In this document: positions 26,212-36,059 of the stretch, piece by piece
How positions within the stretch are numbered: position 1 is the stretch's first letter
Layout: each line of letters opens with the position of its first letter
Origin: UBA2336 sp049306095
Lineage (GTDB): Bacteria > Bacteroidota > Bacteroidia > Cytophagales > Cyclobacteriaceae
NCBI GenBank assembly: GCA_049306095.1
Contig: JBAQPU010000018.1
Location: 13,841-77,840 of the forward strand
Direction: 5' to 3'
DNA: 64,000 nt
The notes under the pieces: generated by a model
What the model was told of the DNA's origin: nothing
Database searches by the model: none
The model's input: only the letters and a program-made list of their open reading frames with translations
Translations under genes and position numbers: made by a program

Positions 26212-26796
26212 ATGCCCGTAAAAGAAAAATATCGCTGCGAATGGTGTCTGAAATTCGATCAATACATCGCTTATCACGATACGGAATGGGGTGTTCCAAC
26301 CCATGATGACCGTGTTCATTTCGAGTTTCTGATCCTGGAAGGGGCCCAGGCCGGATTAAGCTGGTCAACGATCTTGAAAAAACGGGAAGGATACCGAAAG
26401 GCATTTGCCGATTTCGATCCCAATAAAGTTGCACGCTTTACCAAAGCAAAACTTGAAAAAATTTTACTCGATCCCGGAATCATACGAAACCGTTTAAAAG
26501 TTTTCGCAGCCGTAAACAATGCCAAACAATTTTTAGCGGTGCAAAAAGAATTCGGAAGTTTTAACAACTACATCTGGGGATTTGTAAAGGGCAAACCAAT
26601 CGTAAACAAATGGAAAACGCTCAAACAAGTTCCGGCTACATCAAAAGAATCAGATGCGTTGAGCAAAGATTTAATTAGTCGAGGATTCAAATTTGTAGGC
26701 AGCACCGTTATTTATGCACATATGCAGGCCTGCGGACTAATCAACGATCACCTGGTCGATTGTTTCCGATATAAGGAAACAACGAAAATGAAATAA
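26212..26796 (+). CDS. tag: DNA-3-methyladenine glycosylase I
   Basis: A 194-residue Tag enzyme, which removes 3-methyladenine from alkylated DNA. Motifs are CEWCLKFDQYIAYHDTEWGVP, FEFLILEGAQAGLSWSTIL with the key acidic residue, and KGFKFVGSTVIYAHMQA-like RGFKFVGSTVIYAHMQACG. The zinc-binding Cys/His set is present (early CEWC, late HLVDCF). The length is normal. The gene is divergent from the RidA operon and ends before a 30-bp palindrome. Confidence 0.95.
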   Translation: MPVKEKYRCEWCLKFDQYIAYHDTEWGVPTHDDRVHFEFLILEGAQAGLSWSTILKKREGYRKAFADFDPNKVARFTKAKLEKILLDPGIIRNRLKVFAAVNNAKQFLAVQKEFGSFNNYIWGFVKGKPIVNKWKTLKQVPATSKESDALSKDLISRGFKFVGSTVIYAHMQACGLINDHLVDCFRYKETTKMK

Positions 26797-26826
26797 TGTC
26801 GTACGCGAGAATTGGAGACACATTAA

Positions 26827-26856
26827 TGTAGAGACGCACAATTGTGCGTCTCTACA
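26827..26856. repeat. 30-bp perfect palindrome between convergent genes
   Basis: A perfect inverted repeat centred between 26841 and 26842, 15 bases per arm, starting TGTAGAGACGCACAA. It sits between the converging tag and M28 peptidase genes and could act as a two-way terminator. I recall very similar GTAGAGACGCAAxAT-type palindromes as common dispersed elements in several bacterial phyla; this is recollection, not a search. Confidence 0.75.
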
Positions 26857-26863
26857 ACAAATA

Positions 26864-28438
26864 CTATTTCCTCGGAAATTTCTCATCGCGGTTTGCCGCA
26901 ATCCAGGCGAAAGCCGCAGTCATAACAGCATTGTGTTTTAGGTCAGCTTCAATCGCCTTGTCATATAAATCCATACTGGTGTGGTGCGTACGTGAAAAAT
27001 ATTCGATCGGGTCCTGAATAAACTGGAATCCGGGTAACCCGATGGCATCAAAGGCAAGGTGATCGGTACCCGATGTATTTTGTAGTGTTAAGGTGGCAGC
27101 CCCTAATTTTTCAAAGGGCTTAATCCATGAACGAAATACAGGCATGGCATTTTGATTCCCCTGCAGGTACACTCCGCGGTACTTCCCGGTTCCATTATCC
27201 ATATTAAAGTACACCGAAAACTTTTCAGCAGCCGGAGTGAGTTTGATTGAATCATACGGGAAATTACGGTCAAGACGCTCGCCATACGTACGTTTCACAT
27301 ACGAGCGTGAACCAATCAATCCTTGTTCTTCACCTCCCCATAAACCAATGCGTATCGTTCTGCGAGGGTTTGTTCCCAACGATTTTAAAATGCGCATCGC
27401 TTCCATCATTACCGCTGAGCCAGAGGCGTTATCAGTCGTGCCGGTGCCACTGTGCCATGAGTCGAGGTGAGCACCAATCATCACTACCTCATCTTTCAAA
27501 TCTGTTCCTGGAATTTCCGCTATAACGTTAAAGCCACTTTCTGCAGGAGTGAAAACAGTTTCCATGGTTAGGTCAACTTTTACCGGCAGCCCTTTTTCAG
27601 CCTGACGAACCATGCGGTTGTAATGCTCGGCCGCTACAACAATTTGTGGAAGAATTTTGGGTGCATTCGCAGCGCGTGAACTCAATCGCTGATTAAACGG
27701 AGTCTCTGGCGGATACGGAACTGATGCTGCTGACGCAGTAAGGGTTCCATCCTCCAACCGGGATGCGGGGCTTGCTTCCAACACGGCAACAACACCTTCT
27801 TTCATACACAAATCCCATTTTGCATACGCTAAGCTTTGAGGGCCTAACGATGGGCGAAATCTTCCACCGCCACCGGTTTCCTGCACGCCTGAGTTGGCCA
27901 TTTCCAGTAACTCTGTATCGTCAAACCTTTTTGCGTCCGGCTCAAAGCCTGGCTTTACAGGAGTAGGCAAACTAAATAACACCACCTTGCCCTTTAATTT
28001 TCCTTTGTACCGCTGTAGGTCTTCTTCCTTTTTTACATCAAGGTAAACGACATCGGCCTGCACATTTCCTTTAATTCCCGGAGACCAGGCTTTTGGATAG
28101 GCGATCACCGGAAAGTAAACAGGGTCTAATGCCTGAAGGCTGAATTTCTTCAGGTACCAGCCACGGCCAAACTCTTCTCCCCAACTGTCGAAGCCCACAT
28201 TTTGTAACCCCCACGATTGCAGGGTTGATTTCGCATACTCAGCAGCCTTTTTATAACCTGGCGAATTGGTCAGGCGAGGGCCGTGAACATCGGTGAGCAT
28301 ACCCAGGATATTCATAACTTGTGAGTTATCGAACCCTTCTTTTTTGATTTTCGATACCATAGCGGTATCTATTTTTTCGGTTTGTGCGAATGCCGAAATA
28401 CCGGCACCAACCAATAGGAAAGCAACTAATTTTTTCAT
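26864..28438 (-). CDS. Exported M28-family metallopeptidase
   Basis: A 524-residue protein with a signal peptide (cleavage near AFAQ, residue 19), a protease-associated-like insert (about residues 130-240), and a C-terminal M28 zinc aminopeptidase domain. Metal and catalytic residues are visible in GAHLDSWHSGTGTTDNASG (His, Asp), LWGGEEQGLIGS (Glu-Glu), and NMDNGTG and GTDHLAF later. The family comprises broad aminopeptidases/carboxypeptidases acting in the periplasm or outside. It probably scavenges peptides, alongside the M1, M14 and M20 peptidases of this window. Confidence 0.92.
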   Translation of the reverse strand: MKKLVAFLLVGAGISAFAQTEKIDTAMVSKIKKEGFDNSQVMNILGMLTDVHGPRLTNSPGYKKAAEYAKSTLQSWGLQNVGFDSWGEEFGRGWYLKKFSLQALDPVYFPVIAYPKAWSPGIKGNVQADVVYLDVKKEEDLQRYKGKLKGKVVLFSLPTPVKPGFEPDAKRFDDTELLEMANSGVQETGGGGRFRPSLGPQSLAYAKWDLCMKEGVVAVLEASPASRLEDGTLTASAASVPYPPETPFNQRLSSRAANAPKILPQIVVAAEHYNRMVRQAEKGLPVKVDLTMETVFTPAESGFNVIAEIPGTDLKDEVVMIGAHLDSWHSGTGTTDNASGSAVMMEAMRILKSLGTNPRRTIRIGLWGGEEQGLIGSRSYVKRTYGERLDRNFPYDSIKLTPAAEKFSVYFNMDNGTGKYRGVYLQGNQNAMPVFRSWIKPFEKLGAATLTLQNTSGTDHLAFDAIGLPGFQFIQDPIEYFSRTHHTSMDLYDKAIEADLKHNAVMTAAFAWIAANRDEKFPRK

Positions 28439-28459
28439 GGTGTTAGGTTTGAATCGTTA

Positions 28460-28467
28460 CAAATTTA
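28460..28467 (-). promoter_or_regulatory. Candidate -7 element upstream of the M28 peptidase gene
   Basis: On the minus strand TAAATTTG matches TAnnTTTG exactly, 21 bases before the start codon. No clear -33 TTTG at the usual spacing was found. Confidence 0.35.
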
Positions 28468-28590
28468 AGCGGCAATACCTGATCACCTTTACCGCTTACA
28501 GAAAAGTACAAAGATTGGACTGCAACGACACCGTGATTTTAGACTCTTCTAATCATTACGTACAGTATTCAACGCCTGCTCGAATTCTCT

Positions 28591-31527
28591 TTACGATTTT
28601 TTCTTCTTCTTCAGCAAATTTTGAATTTTGTCTGTTGCCTCTTTCTTCAGTTTGTCGGTAGTATTTTCGGGGGTTGTTTTGGTACTGTCGGTTTTAGCCG
28701 TATCCGCTTTTGGCTTCCCCAATAAATTACCAATCAATTTATCGGCTTGTTTTTTCGATTCCTCTTTTACGGCTGCCGTGGCGGCATCTTTCACCTGTTG
28801 TTTCTGTTCGTCCATCAGTAATTTTGGTGAAGGGCTTAAAAAGCTTCCTCCCAAACCAATGGTAACCGGAACAATAGCATTGGGATCAGATTTTCCGCCT
28901 GAAACAAAACTGTTGAACTGAGTTCCCAACTTACCGGCAGGAACATCCATCTTCAATTTATAATCAAGAGATCCGTCAATTCCTGTGCTTCCGGTTACGG
29001 TTGTTTTATAGCTCCCAAACTTTACATCAAATGGTTTTACGCTTAATCTTCCCTCTTTAATGGTTGCCGACATCAATACATCTTTCATGGTAACCTCACT
29101 TGTATTGTCCAGCTTGGTGAGGGAAGTTATTCCTGAAATAAGTTTTGAATCTTTTAAAGAAGCTTGCGCTACTTTCACCAGGCCATCTCCTCCAACTGTT
29201 TTCAGGTTAGGCATCATGGTTTCAAGCAACTCTCCGTTGATCTTGAAATCGGTTGAAAAATTCCCCTGCATCAATCCGGCTACGGGAGCAAAACTTTTAA
29301 CAATGGTGAATGAAGAAGCGGCCTGCGCCAACGACAGGTTATCAATCTTCAATGCTAAGTCATACGTTGGGTGGGCGATATCCCGCGTGTTATAACTTCC
29401 GTTCACGACAAATGCTCCTCCTAACATGTTAAACTTTAAATTACTGAGGTTGGCCACACCATCTTTTACAACCACATCGCCTGAAGCGTTCGTCATGGTG
29501 TAGTCCATCATCTTCACTGTTTTAATTTCCGACTTCAGCAGGAAGTCAACATTATGCGGAACCGGAATCACGCCATAGGAAGCAGTATCTTCCGCAACAG
29601 GCTTATCTTCTGTTTCGGTCATGAATTCATTCAGATCAAGCAGCGTTGAATTGAAATTCATCGTACCTTTTAACAACTCACCTTTCCCAAAAAGATAGCC
29701 CATGTAATTATTCACCGAGCCCGCTACCGCGAAGTCACTTTTACCAATGGTGCCTGAAACTTGTTTCAAATCAATTTTCTTCGGATCAAAAACCATCTCC
29801 GCTTTGCTCATGGTTACGTCATACGGAAGATCTTTGGATGTAAATTTAAAGGCAGCAAGCGAAGCCGTTCCGCTGGTGGGTAGTTTGTCGTATCGTTCGG
29901 CATCCAAATCAGACATCTTGCCTTTTGTTTGAATATCTGCTTTAACTTTTCCAGCCAGGGTCATGCCTTCAAGCGGAAATATCTTAGTCATTTTTTCCAA
30001 GTCAATACCACCCTTTGCTTTCACGTCCCAGGCATAATCATCGAGGTTTTGTAAGAGCAGGTTAGCATCAAACCTTTCTCCATCCATATTCATAGAGAAG
30101 TCGTTGACGGCAATGAATGTTTCAGCCATTTTTCCTGAGCTGTTCTTAATGGTGGAGTTAAATTTTAAATCCTGCAATGGCAAAGGAAACTCAGCCGATT
30201 TAACATATCCGTTTGTCAGTGACATGGCCGCATCGATGGCCGGAATTGTTTTTTTCAGACTATCGTACACTCCTTTGGCCGACAGGTTTAATGCATAGTT
30301 GCCTTTCATATCAAGGCCCTCGACCGGAAACATTTTGCTTAACTCAGCCAGGTTAAGCTTTGCGCTGATGGTCGCATCCACATTCGTAGGGTACATTTTG
30401 CTGATGAGCGCCCGGGCATCCACCGGGTTTGCACCGAAATCCATATGAAATTTCTTCACATCAATTACGGTGTTATCCATAATGCCATCTTTATTGTCGA
30501 CAAGCATATCCAGATTGATGTTGCTAATGGGTGTTGGCAGGTCGGGGTATTTGAACATGGCGTTATCAACCTTCAGTCCTACAGTAAAGGCGGGCATTTG
30601 GGTTTCACTGTAGGTTCCTTTCACAAATCCGTTAAATGCAAGATCACCGTTTGTCTCAATGCCGTTAAAGCTTTCGGTATACATGCCCGGTACAAGCGAC
30701 AGCAAACTTTTGAAGGTGTTTTCGGGGCTCTTGAATGATATGTCCATTCCATAATCGTTCTCATTCATTTTAAACCAGCCATCAAAACTCATAGCAAAGT
30801 CGTTAAGCTTTACGTTGTTTTCTTTGAATGTGTATTTGGTGTACTCTTCGCTAATGGAAATTGTCATGTCAATTTCTGCGCGCTTGTTGCTCAGGTACAT
30901 ATCACCATCGTACCCCACATTCAGGGTATCTAACGAAGAGGTGGTTTTCAGATCAAAAACACTTTGCGTAAAATCTCCACTGCCGGTATGATTTACATTT
31001 TTCATCTCCAGTAAAAACGGAATCGAGCGGTCGTCATAGGCGATGTCTCCTTCTACGATCTCCCAGTGATCTATACCAAATGAAAAATCATCCGGTGCTT
31101 CTTCGGTAGCAACGGTATCAGCCGAAGGAATAGCGATATCATAGTTAGCCCGACCATCTTCCAACACTTTTACGTTAATCACAGGCCGCACAACGGTTAT
31201 TCCTTTTAGTCTCATTTGATCGCCAAACAATACATCGGCCAGGTTTACTTCAACCTCCAGTTGCTCGGCCGCAAACAAAACTTCTCCCTCGAAAGGCGCG
31301 CGGTTAATCACGCCAAAGTCTTTCATTTCGGCTGTGATGCTGGGAAAGTTGCTGAACAAACTCAGGGAAAATTTATCGGCATCAAATACCACATCGGCAT
31401 TGATTGATTTTGCAATCTCTTTATCGATGGCTGCTTTAATGTCGTCCTTAAAAACAACAGGCAGAATAAAGGCGGCTGCCAGCAGTACCACAAAAACCAA
31501 CCCGACTATAATGAGTGTTTTCTTCAT
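28591..31527 (-). CDS. AsmA-like inner-membrane-anchored protein
   Basis: A 978-residue protein with one N-terminal membrane helix (residues 5-25) and a long periplasmic body of repeating beta strands, typical of AsmA/YicH/TamB-type proteins (for example KAAIDKEIAKSINADVVFD at the start, ANYDIAIPSAD, and the late VAQASLKDSKLISGITSL). The last part is lysine-rich and helical. AsmA-like proteins form long grooves that carry phospholipids between the membranes. The size fits the AsmA class rather than TamB. Upstream is a good -7 match, so it may have its own promoter. Confidence 0.87.
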   Translation of the reverse strand: MKKTLIIVGLVFVVLLAAAFILPVVFKDDIKAAIDKEIAKSINADVVFDADKFSLSLFSNFPSITAEMKDFGVINRAPFEGEVLFAAEQLEVEVNLADVLFGDQMRLKGITVVRPVINVKVLEDGRANYDIAIPSADTVATEEAPDDFSFGIDHWEIVEGDIAYDDRSIPFLLEMKNVNHTGSGDFTQSVFDLKTTSSLDTLNVGYDGDMYLSNKRAEIDMTISISEEYTKYTFKENNVKLNDFAMSFDGWFKMNENDYGMDISFKSPENTFKSLLSLVPGMYTESFNGIETNGDLAFNGFVKGTYSETQMPAFTVGLKVDNAMFKYPDLPTPISNINLDMLVDNKDGIMDNTVIDVKKFHMDFGANPVDARALISKMYPTNVDATISAKLNLAELSKMFPVEGLDMKGNYALNLSAKGVYDSLKKTIPAIDAAMSLTNGYVKSAEFPLPLQDLKFNSTIKNSSGKMAETFIAVNDFSMNMDGERFDANLLLQNLDDYAWDVKAKGGIDLEKMTKIFPLEGMTLAGKVKADIQTKGKMSDLDAERYDKLPTSGTASLAAFKFTSKDLPYDVTMSKAEMVFDPKKIDLKQVSGTIGKSDFAVAGSVNNYMGYLFGKGELLKGTMNFNSTLLDLNEFMTETEDKPVAEDTASYGVIPVPHNVDFLLKSEIKTVKMMDYTMTNASGDVVVKDGVANLSNLKFNMLGGAFVVNGSYNTRDIAHPTYDLALKIDNLSLAQAASSFTIVKSFAPVAGLMQGNFSTDFKINGELLETMMPNLKTVGGDGLVKVAQASLKDSKLISGITSLTKLDNTSEVTMKDVLMSATIKEGRLSVKPFDVKFGSYKTTVTGSTGIDGSLDYKLKMDVPAGKLGTQFNSFVSGGKSDPNAIVPVTIGLGGSFLSPSPKLLMDEQKQQVKDAATAAVKEESKKQADKLIGNLLGKPKADTAKTDSTKTTPENTTDKLKKEATDKIQNLLKKKKKS

Positions 31528-31565
31528 AAGAAAAGGTTATCTAACACAAACAGAAAAATGAATGT

Positions 31566-31573
31566 CAAAGGTA
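31566..31573 (-). promoter_or_regulatory. Candidate -7 promoter element of the AsmA-like gene
   Basis: On the minus strand TACCTTTG matches TAnnTTTG exactly, 38 bases before the start codon. A TTGC lies 23 bases upstream of it, a weak -33 candidate at the long end of the usual spacing. Confidence 0.45.
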
Positions 31574-31635
31574 CTAAACCCGTACCTTAAAATCCTGCAA
31601 GTTTTAAGCGAAAGTCGTGCCTTTTAAGGGTTGAC

Positions 31636-33069
31636 TCAGAGCATTTTTAACAACAGGTTAACGAGTCGCTTAACAGTAGGTGTATAGGGCGGATAAAAAA
31701 AGCGAAAAGAAGTTAGCCCGTTTCGCTGCTTCAAAACAGGTTTTTCATTCGAGAAGGCCAGGAACCCGGCATACCCGTGCGACTTACCTATTCCGCTGTT
31801 GTTCACACCACCAAACGGCAGGTTATGATGTAAAAAGTGTATGGCACAATCATTTACACAAATTGCGCCTGACGAGGTTTCGCTTTTAATACGATTCAAT
31901 TCCTGCTTATCCGAACCAAAGAAATAAAGTGCCAGTGGCTTTGGCTTTTTGTTAATGGTGCTGATCACTTCATCAAATGTTCGATAGGTGAGCACCGGAA
32001 GTATCGGCCCAAAAATTTCTTCTTCCATAATTCGCGATTGCTCCGGCACCTCCGAAAGAATCATGGGGTGCATAAACCGTTCAGTCTGTTCTACGGGGCC
32101 GCTCCATTCTACTTTTGCTCCGTCACGAATTGCCTCCTGTAACAACGTGTTCAGTCGTTCAAAGTGTTTTTCATGCACCAGGCGTGCATAATGCGGTGAT
32201 TGTTGCATGCTTCCGTTTCCTGCAAAAAGTTTTTGCACCTGGTCTTTCATCTGTTGCATGAAGTCGTTGGCAACTGAGTGATGCACCAGCACGTAATCAG
32301 GAGCGATACACGTTTGGCCATTATTAATAAACTTGCCAACGGCTATCCGCTGTGCCGCGTCTTTCAATCGGACAGATGAGCTAACGATAGTGGGCGATTT
32401 TCCTCCCAGCTCTAACGTTACCGAAGTAAGATTTTCAGCCGCGGCTTTCATAACCAATTTTCCGATGGCCGGGCTTCCGGTAAAAAAGATATGATCAAAC
32501 GGAAGCTTCAATAACGCTTGCGAAATTTCAGGCCCTCCCTCAAAAACTGTTGCTATTTCTTTCTCAAAAACATCTTCACACATTTTCTTAAGTAAGGCCG
32601 AAGTGTGGGGCGTATGTTCAGAAGGTTTGAGTATTACATTGTTGCCCGCTGCCAGAGCCGACACCATCGGGCCAACGGCCAGGTTAAAGGGGTAGTTCCA
32701 GGGAGAAATAATCAGGCATACTCCTTTTGGTTCAAGCATAACCCACGATTGTGTGCCCAACATGGTGATGGGGGCATCTACCAACTTCGGCTTAGCCCAT
32801 CGGTCGAGGTTGTCGAGTGCCGATTTGATTTCATCGAGGGCTGGAAAAATTTCAGTTGTGTCAACCTCCGATGCCGGTTTTCGGAAATCATCATATACAG
32901 CCTGTTGTATAACCTGTCGGTTTGTTTTGATCCAGGTACGCAGAGCCTCCAGGCGTTTCTTCCTGTTCTTAACGGGCTCTTTTCGCAAAGAAACAGAAGC
33001 CTGCTTAAGCTGATCAAACGTAAGGGATATGGTATCCAGGCCGGGGTTTTGCATCGTAGACGTCAACAT
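31636..33069 (-). CDS. Aldehyde dehydrogenase (class 3-like)
   Basis: A 477-residue NAD(P)-dependent aldehyde dehydrogenase. The catalytic cysteine is C254 in NNGQTCIAPDYVL and the general base Glu lies in TLELGGKSPTIV. ISPWNYPFNLAVGPMVSALAAGN and EEIFGPILPVL are family motifs. The C-terminal tail, with a short basic/hydrophobic end (VKRLVNLLLKML), is like class 3 fatty-aldehyde enzymes. It oxidises aldehydes to acids; substrate unknown. Flanked by OmpA-type and AsmA-like genes, with gaps of about 100 bases on each side. Confidence 0.94.
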   Translation of the reverse strand: MLTSTMQNPGLDTISLTFDQLKQASVSLRKEPVKNRKKRLEALRTWIKTNRQVIQQAVYDDFRKPASEVDTTEIFPALDEIKSALDNLDRWAKPKLVDAPITMLGTQSWVMLEPKGVCLIISPWNYPFNLAVGPMVSALAAGNNVILKPSEHTPHTSALLKKMCEDVFEKEIATVFEGGPEISQALLKLPFDHIFFTGSPAIGKLVMKAAAENLTSVTLELGGKSPTIVSSSVRLKDAAQRIAVGKFINNGQTCIAPDYVLVHHSVANDFMQQMKDQVQKLFAGNGSMQQSPHYARLVHEKHFERLNTLLQEAIRDGAKVEWSGPVEQTERFMHPMILSEVPEQSRIMEEEIFGPILPVLTYRTFDEVISTINKKPKPLALYFFGSDKQELNRIKSETSSGAICVNDCAIHFLHHNLPFGGVNNSGIGKSHGYAGFLAFSNEKPVLKQRNGLTSFRFFYPPYTPTVKRLVNLLLKML

Positions 33070-33170
33070 ATTTCAAAGTAGCGAAAGATGTGAAAAAGAG
33101 GAAACAATGCTATGCTTTTAGCAGGGAAAACTTAACGAGCCCGGGTTGCGCAAGAAGGAGTGTAAACGTT

Positions 33171-33872
33171 TTAGTTTTGCAAAATTCTTAACTCCACACG
33201 TCTGTTCATGCGGTGGGCTTCAGGTGTATCATCCCGTGAAATTGGATTCGTTCCCCCAAAGGCCTTTGTTTTCACACGATTTTTATTGATGTCTTTCTTT
33301 ATCAGGTAGGCCTTTACGGCATCTACGCGTTGTTGTGACAGCTTGAGATTCTTTTCGGCATTTCCTAGATAGTCGGTATGGCCTTCTAACTGGATGACCA
33401 TCTTTGGATTTTCTTTTAGCATGTTCACCACGATATCCAACTCGGGATAAGATTCCGGTTCAATCTCTGCTTTGGCTACTCGGAAAATCAGGTTATTCAA
33501 CAACATTACCTGGCCCGACTCGTGTTTCTTTTTTACCACCGTGTTACCATGCACCAATTCAATGTCCTTAACAAGTTTATACCCGCTCGCTTCGGCCGGG
33601 TCGAGCATGAACTTAGCGGTTACAAAGCCGGGGGCCTCAACCGTTATGGAATATCGCTCACGATCAAACATGGGGAATGAGTACGTACTATTGTTGATCA
33701 CTCCCACTTTATTTCCGTACGGCAAACTTTGATACGTAATTTTTGCAGTTAGCAATTCTTTTGTATCGCCATTGATAATCTGGCCTTGCGCTGTAACAAC
33801 GCTGTCAGCTGATTGCGCGAAACTGCACAACGCACTTAGGCAAATCAATACACAAATAAAGACTCTGACCAT
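33171..33872 (-). CDS. OmpA-family protein with carboxypeptidase-regulatory-like domain
   Basis: A 233-residue exported protein: signal peptide (cleavage near CSFAQ, residue 19), a carboxypeptidase-regulatory-like beta domain (GQIINGDTKELLTAKITYQSLP to about residue 105), and a C-terminal OmpA peptidoglycan-binding domain (VQLEGHTDYLGNAEKNLKLSQQRVDAVK, then RRVELRILQN). It probably anchors to peptidoglycan under the outer membrane. Only 11 bases separate it from the larger upstream OmpA protein, and their last two domains are homologous, so it looks like a duplicated short partner. Confidence 0.88.
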   Translation of the reverse strand: MVRVFICVLICLSALCSFAQSADSVVTAQGQIINGDTKELLTAKITYQSLPYGNKVGVINNSTYSFPMFDRERYSITVEAPGFVTAKFMLDPAEASGYKLVKDIELVHGNTVVKKKHESGQVMLLNNLIFRVAKAEIEPESYPELDIVVNMLKENPKMVIQLEGHTDYLGNAEKNLKLSQQRVDAVKAYLIKKDINKNRVKTKAFGGTNPISRDDTPEAHRMNRRVELRILQN

Positions 33873-33883
33873 CGTTGATGCAG

Positions 33884-35935
33884 TTAAGGTTTCACAATTT
33901 TAAATTCAACCCTTCTGTTTTTCCGCCTTCCTTCTTTAGTGGCATTACTTTCAACCGGTTTAGTTTCACCATAGAAGGAAACCGTTATTCTTGACTCTGC
34001 AATCCCCTTGCCAATTAAATATTTCTGAACAGACGATGCCCTGCGTTTGGAAAGACCCATGTTGTAGTTTTCTTCCCCTGTAGCATCGGCATGCCCGGCA
34101 ATGTCTACCTGCATAGAGGCGCGTTCGGTCATCAACGTTACAATTCGGTTCAGTTCCGGGAAAGATTCAGGCTTTAATGTTGCTTTGTCAAAATCAAAGA
34201 AGATGTTGTTGAGTGTAATCACTACGTTCTCGGCTATCGGTGCTACACCAATCGGTTCAAGTTTGAAGTCTTTATGATCGACTACCGACTCACTTGTAAT
34301 GTTGCGCAAATCGAGATTTTGATTTTCTGAGATGTGATCTTTAGCCTCGGCCCGTATGCCGTACAAATGGCCGGCCGGCAATTTAATTTCATACTCGCCT
34401 GTCTTCGGATCGCTTTGCGTAATGCCGGCAACCGTTCCGTCCGGTAACTTTTCATAAATAATTTTGGCGCCAATAGGCTCTCCGGTTTTGGCATCCACCA
34501 GTTTGCCTTTAACGGTAACCCAAATTTCAGGACTGCGCATTATCGGCAGTTTCACTCTGAAAATATCGGTGTTGTTTTCACTTACACCTCTTGAATAATA
34601 GGCGAATTCGCTGTTGGCAGGAATGTTAAAAAACAAATCTTCCTGTGGTGAGTTAATTTCCGGCCCCAGATTTTCAGGTTCCGACCAGTTCGTCCAGGTA
34701 TCATCTAATCGCTTGGATACGTATACATCACTGCCTCCATATCCGCTTAAGCCTTTTGAGGAAAAGTACAAGGTCTTATCATCGGCTGCTAAAAACGGTG
34801 CCGACTCTTCCGATGCGGTGTTAATCATTTTCCCCAGGTTGAGGGGCTCTGTCCATACACTGTCATCCTGCATAAAAGAAACGTACAGGTCGCGATCTCC
34901 CTGCGAGTCATCCCGTTCAACCGACAACAGCATTGTTCTCCGGTTATTGGTCAAAAAATAATTTGCCTTTTCATTGTAGTTGTAATCATTGGTGATGTTA
35001 AGCGCTACCGGATCGGACCACTCTCCGCCCACATTTGAACTGATTGAAACGCCTGCGGCCATTTTCACAACTTCTCCGCTATTTCCCTTCGGCAAATATT
35101 TGTTTCCTAATACCATGATGGCCGACTTCCCATCGGGAGTTACGGCCTGAATGGTATTGACAAAGTTTGGTCCTGAGTTATTGAATGCCGTTCCCATATT
35201 TTTAGCCAGCTGCCACTTGCCATCGTTGCCCAGTTCAGAATACCAAATGTCTTCCTTGTCGGCAACACCGCCTACGTTGTCCGGGTGGTTCCTGCGGCTG
35301 AAGTAGAGAACTTTTCCATCTGGTGAAAGCAGCGGGTTGAGTTCACTGTATTCGCTATTGACATTCTTATCCAACGCTTCGGTAACAATTCCGGAAGCCA
35401 ATAAAGAAGGCGTAGGAATAAACGCAATGATCGGATAGTTTGAGTCTGAAATTGCTACGGCATCTATCCCGAAATAATCCGGAACAGCAGCGCCATCAAA
35501 TTCCAGTTTAACGGCTGCTACTTTATAAGGAGTCATTTCTACAAACAAAGTGAGCATCCTGCCCTTCATAGGAATCGCCATTGGGTTGAGGGTGTTCGCC
35601 TCATATTCTTTACCGGATTCATCATACAGTAACACTTTATAAAGCGCACTTGGATTATGTGATTCGGCTATGGCTATTTGCCGGATGCTCATAGGTTTAT
35701 CAAAACCAAGTTTCAAAAACTCCCTTCTCCCCGGTTTGTCAGGGGCCCAGGCGCTTGGGTTTTGGCCACCTGCCGGCAATACATTAGGTTTTCCTAACGC
35801 TTGCGTAGCCGAGTATTGAACAGGCGTTAATTCTGTAGAAAACTGCAACACTTTAGATGCCCACTGAACGACCTGGGCGGTGGCTCCAAAAGAGGTTGCA
35901 AGCAAAAAAACGATAGCAGGTAGAAGTCTCTTCAT
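33884..35935 (-). CDS. PorE-like OmpA protein with PD40 propeller
   Basis: A 683-residue exported protein. In order: signal peptide (cleavage near ATAQ, residue 20); an N-terminal discoidin-like region (about residues 25-155); WD40/PD40 propeller repeats (NPLLSPDGKVLYFSRRNH, PDGKSAIMVLG, SAPFLAADDKTLYFSS); a carboxypeptidase-regulatory-like domain (VKGKLVDAKTGEPIGAKIIY); and an OmpA C-terminal domain (VDIAGHADATGEENYNMGLSKRR). The propeller-CRD-OmpA order is that of PorE, which ties the T9SS to peptidoglycan; PorE also has TPRs, replaced here by the discoidin-like part. A T9SS role is inference. Confidence 0.86.
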   Translation of the reverse strand: MKRLLPAIVFLLATSFGATAQVVQWASKVLQFSTELTPVQYSATQALGKPNVLPAGGQNPSAWAPDKPGRREFLKLGFDKPMSIRQIAIAESHNPSALYKVLLYDESGKEYEANTLNPMAIPMKGRMLTLFVEMTPYKVAAVKLEFDGAAVPDYFGIDAVAISDSNYPIIAFIPTPSLLASGIVTEALDKNVNSEYSELNPLLSPDGKVLYFSRRNHPDNVGGVADKEDIWYSELGNDGKWQLAKNMGTAFNNSGPNFVNTIQAVTPDGKSAIMVLGNKYLPKGNSGEVVKMAAGVSISSNVGGEWSDPVALNITNDYNYNEKANYFLTNNRRTMLLSVERDDSQGDRDLYVSFMQDDSVWTEPLNLGKMINTASEESAPFLAADDKTLYFSSKGLSGYGGSDVYVSKRLDDTWTNWSEPENLGPEINSPQEDLFFNIPANSEFAYYSRGVSENNTDIFRVKLPIMRSPEIWVTVKGKLVDAKTGEPIGAKIIYEKLPDGTVAGITQSDPKTGEYEIKLPAGHLYGIRAEAKDHISENQNLDLRNITSESVVDHKDFKLEPIGVAPIAENVVITLNNIFFDFDKATLKPESFPELNRIVTLMTERASMQVDIAGHADATGEENYNMGLSKRRASSVQKYLIGKGIAESRITVSFYGETKPVESNATKEGRRKNRRVEFKIVKP

Positions 35936-36059
35936 GAGATGAGGGTGATTAATTTGAACGGATAAACTTAGGCAAAATTTTCAAAATCGGCTGAAATAAT
36001 ACATTGCGGCAACTAAAAAATGATTGCCAGGGAACCACCAACATGCCGATTTGGCCACA

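Noticed and set aside
32605..33081. 158-codon plus-strand open frame
   Set aside because: Antisense to the aldehyde dehydrogenase N-terminus; composition is a codon shadow.
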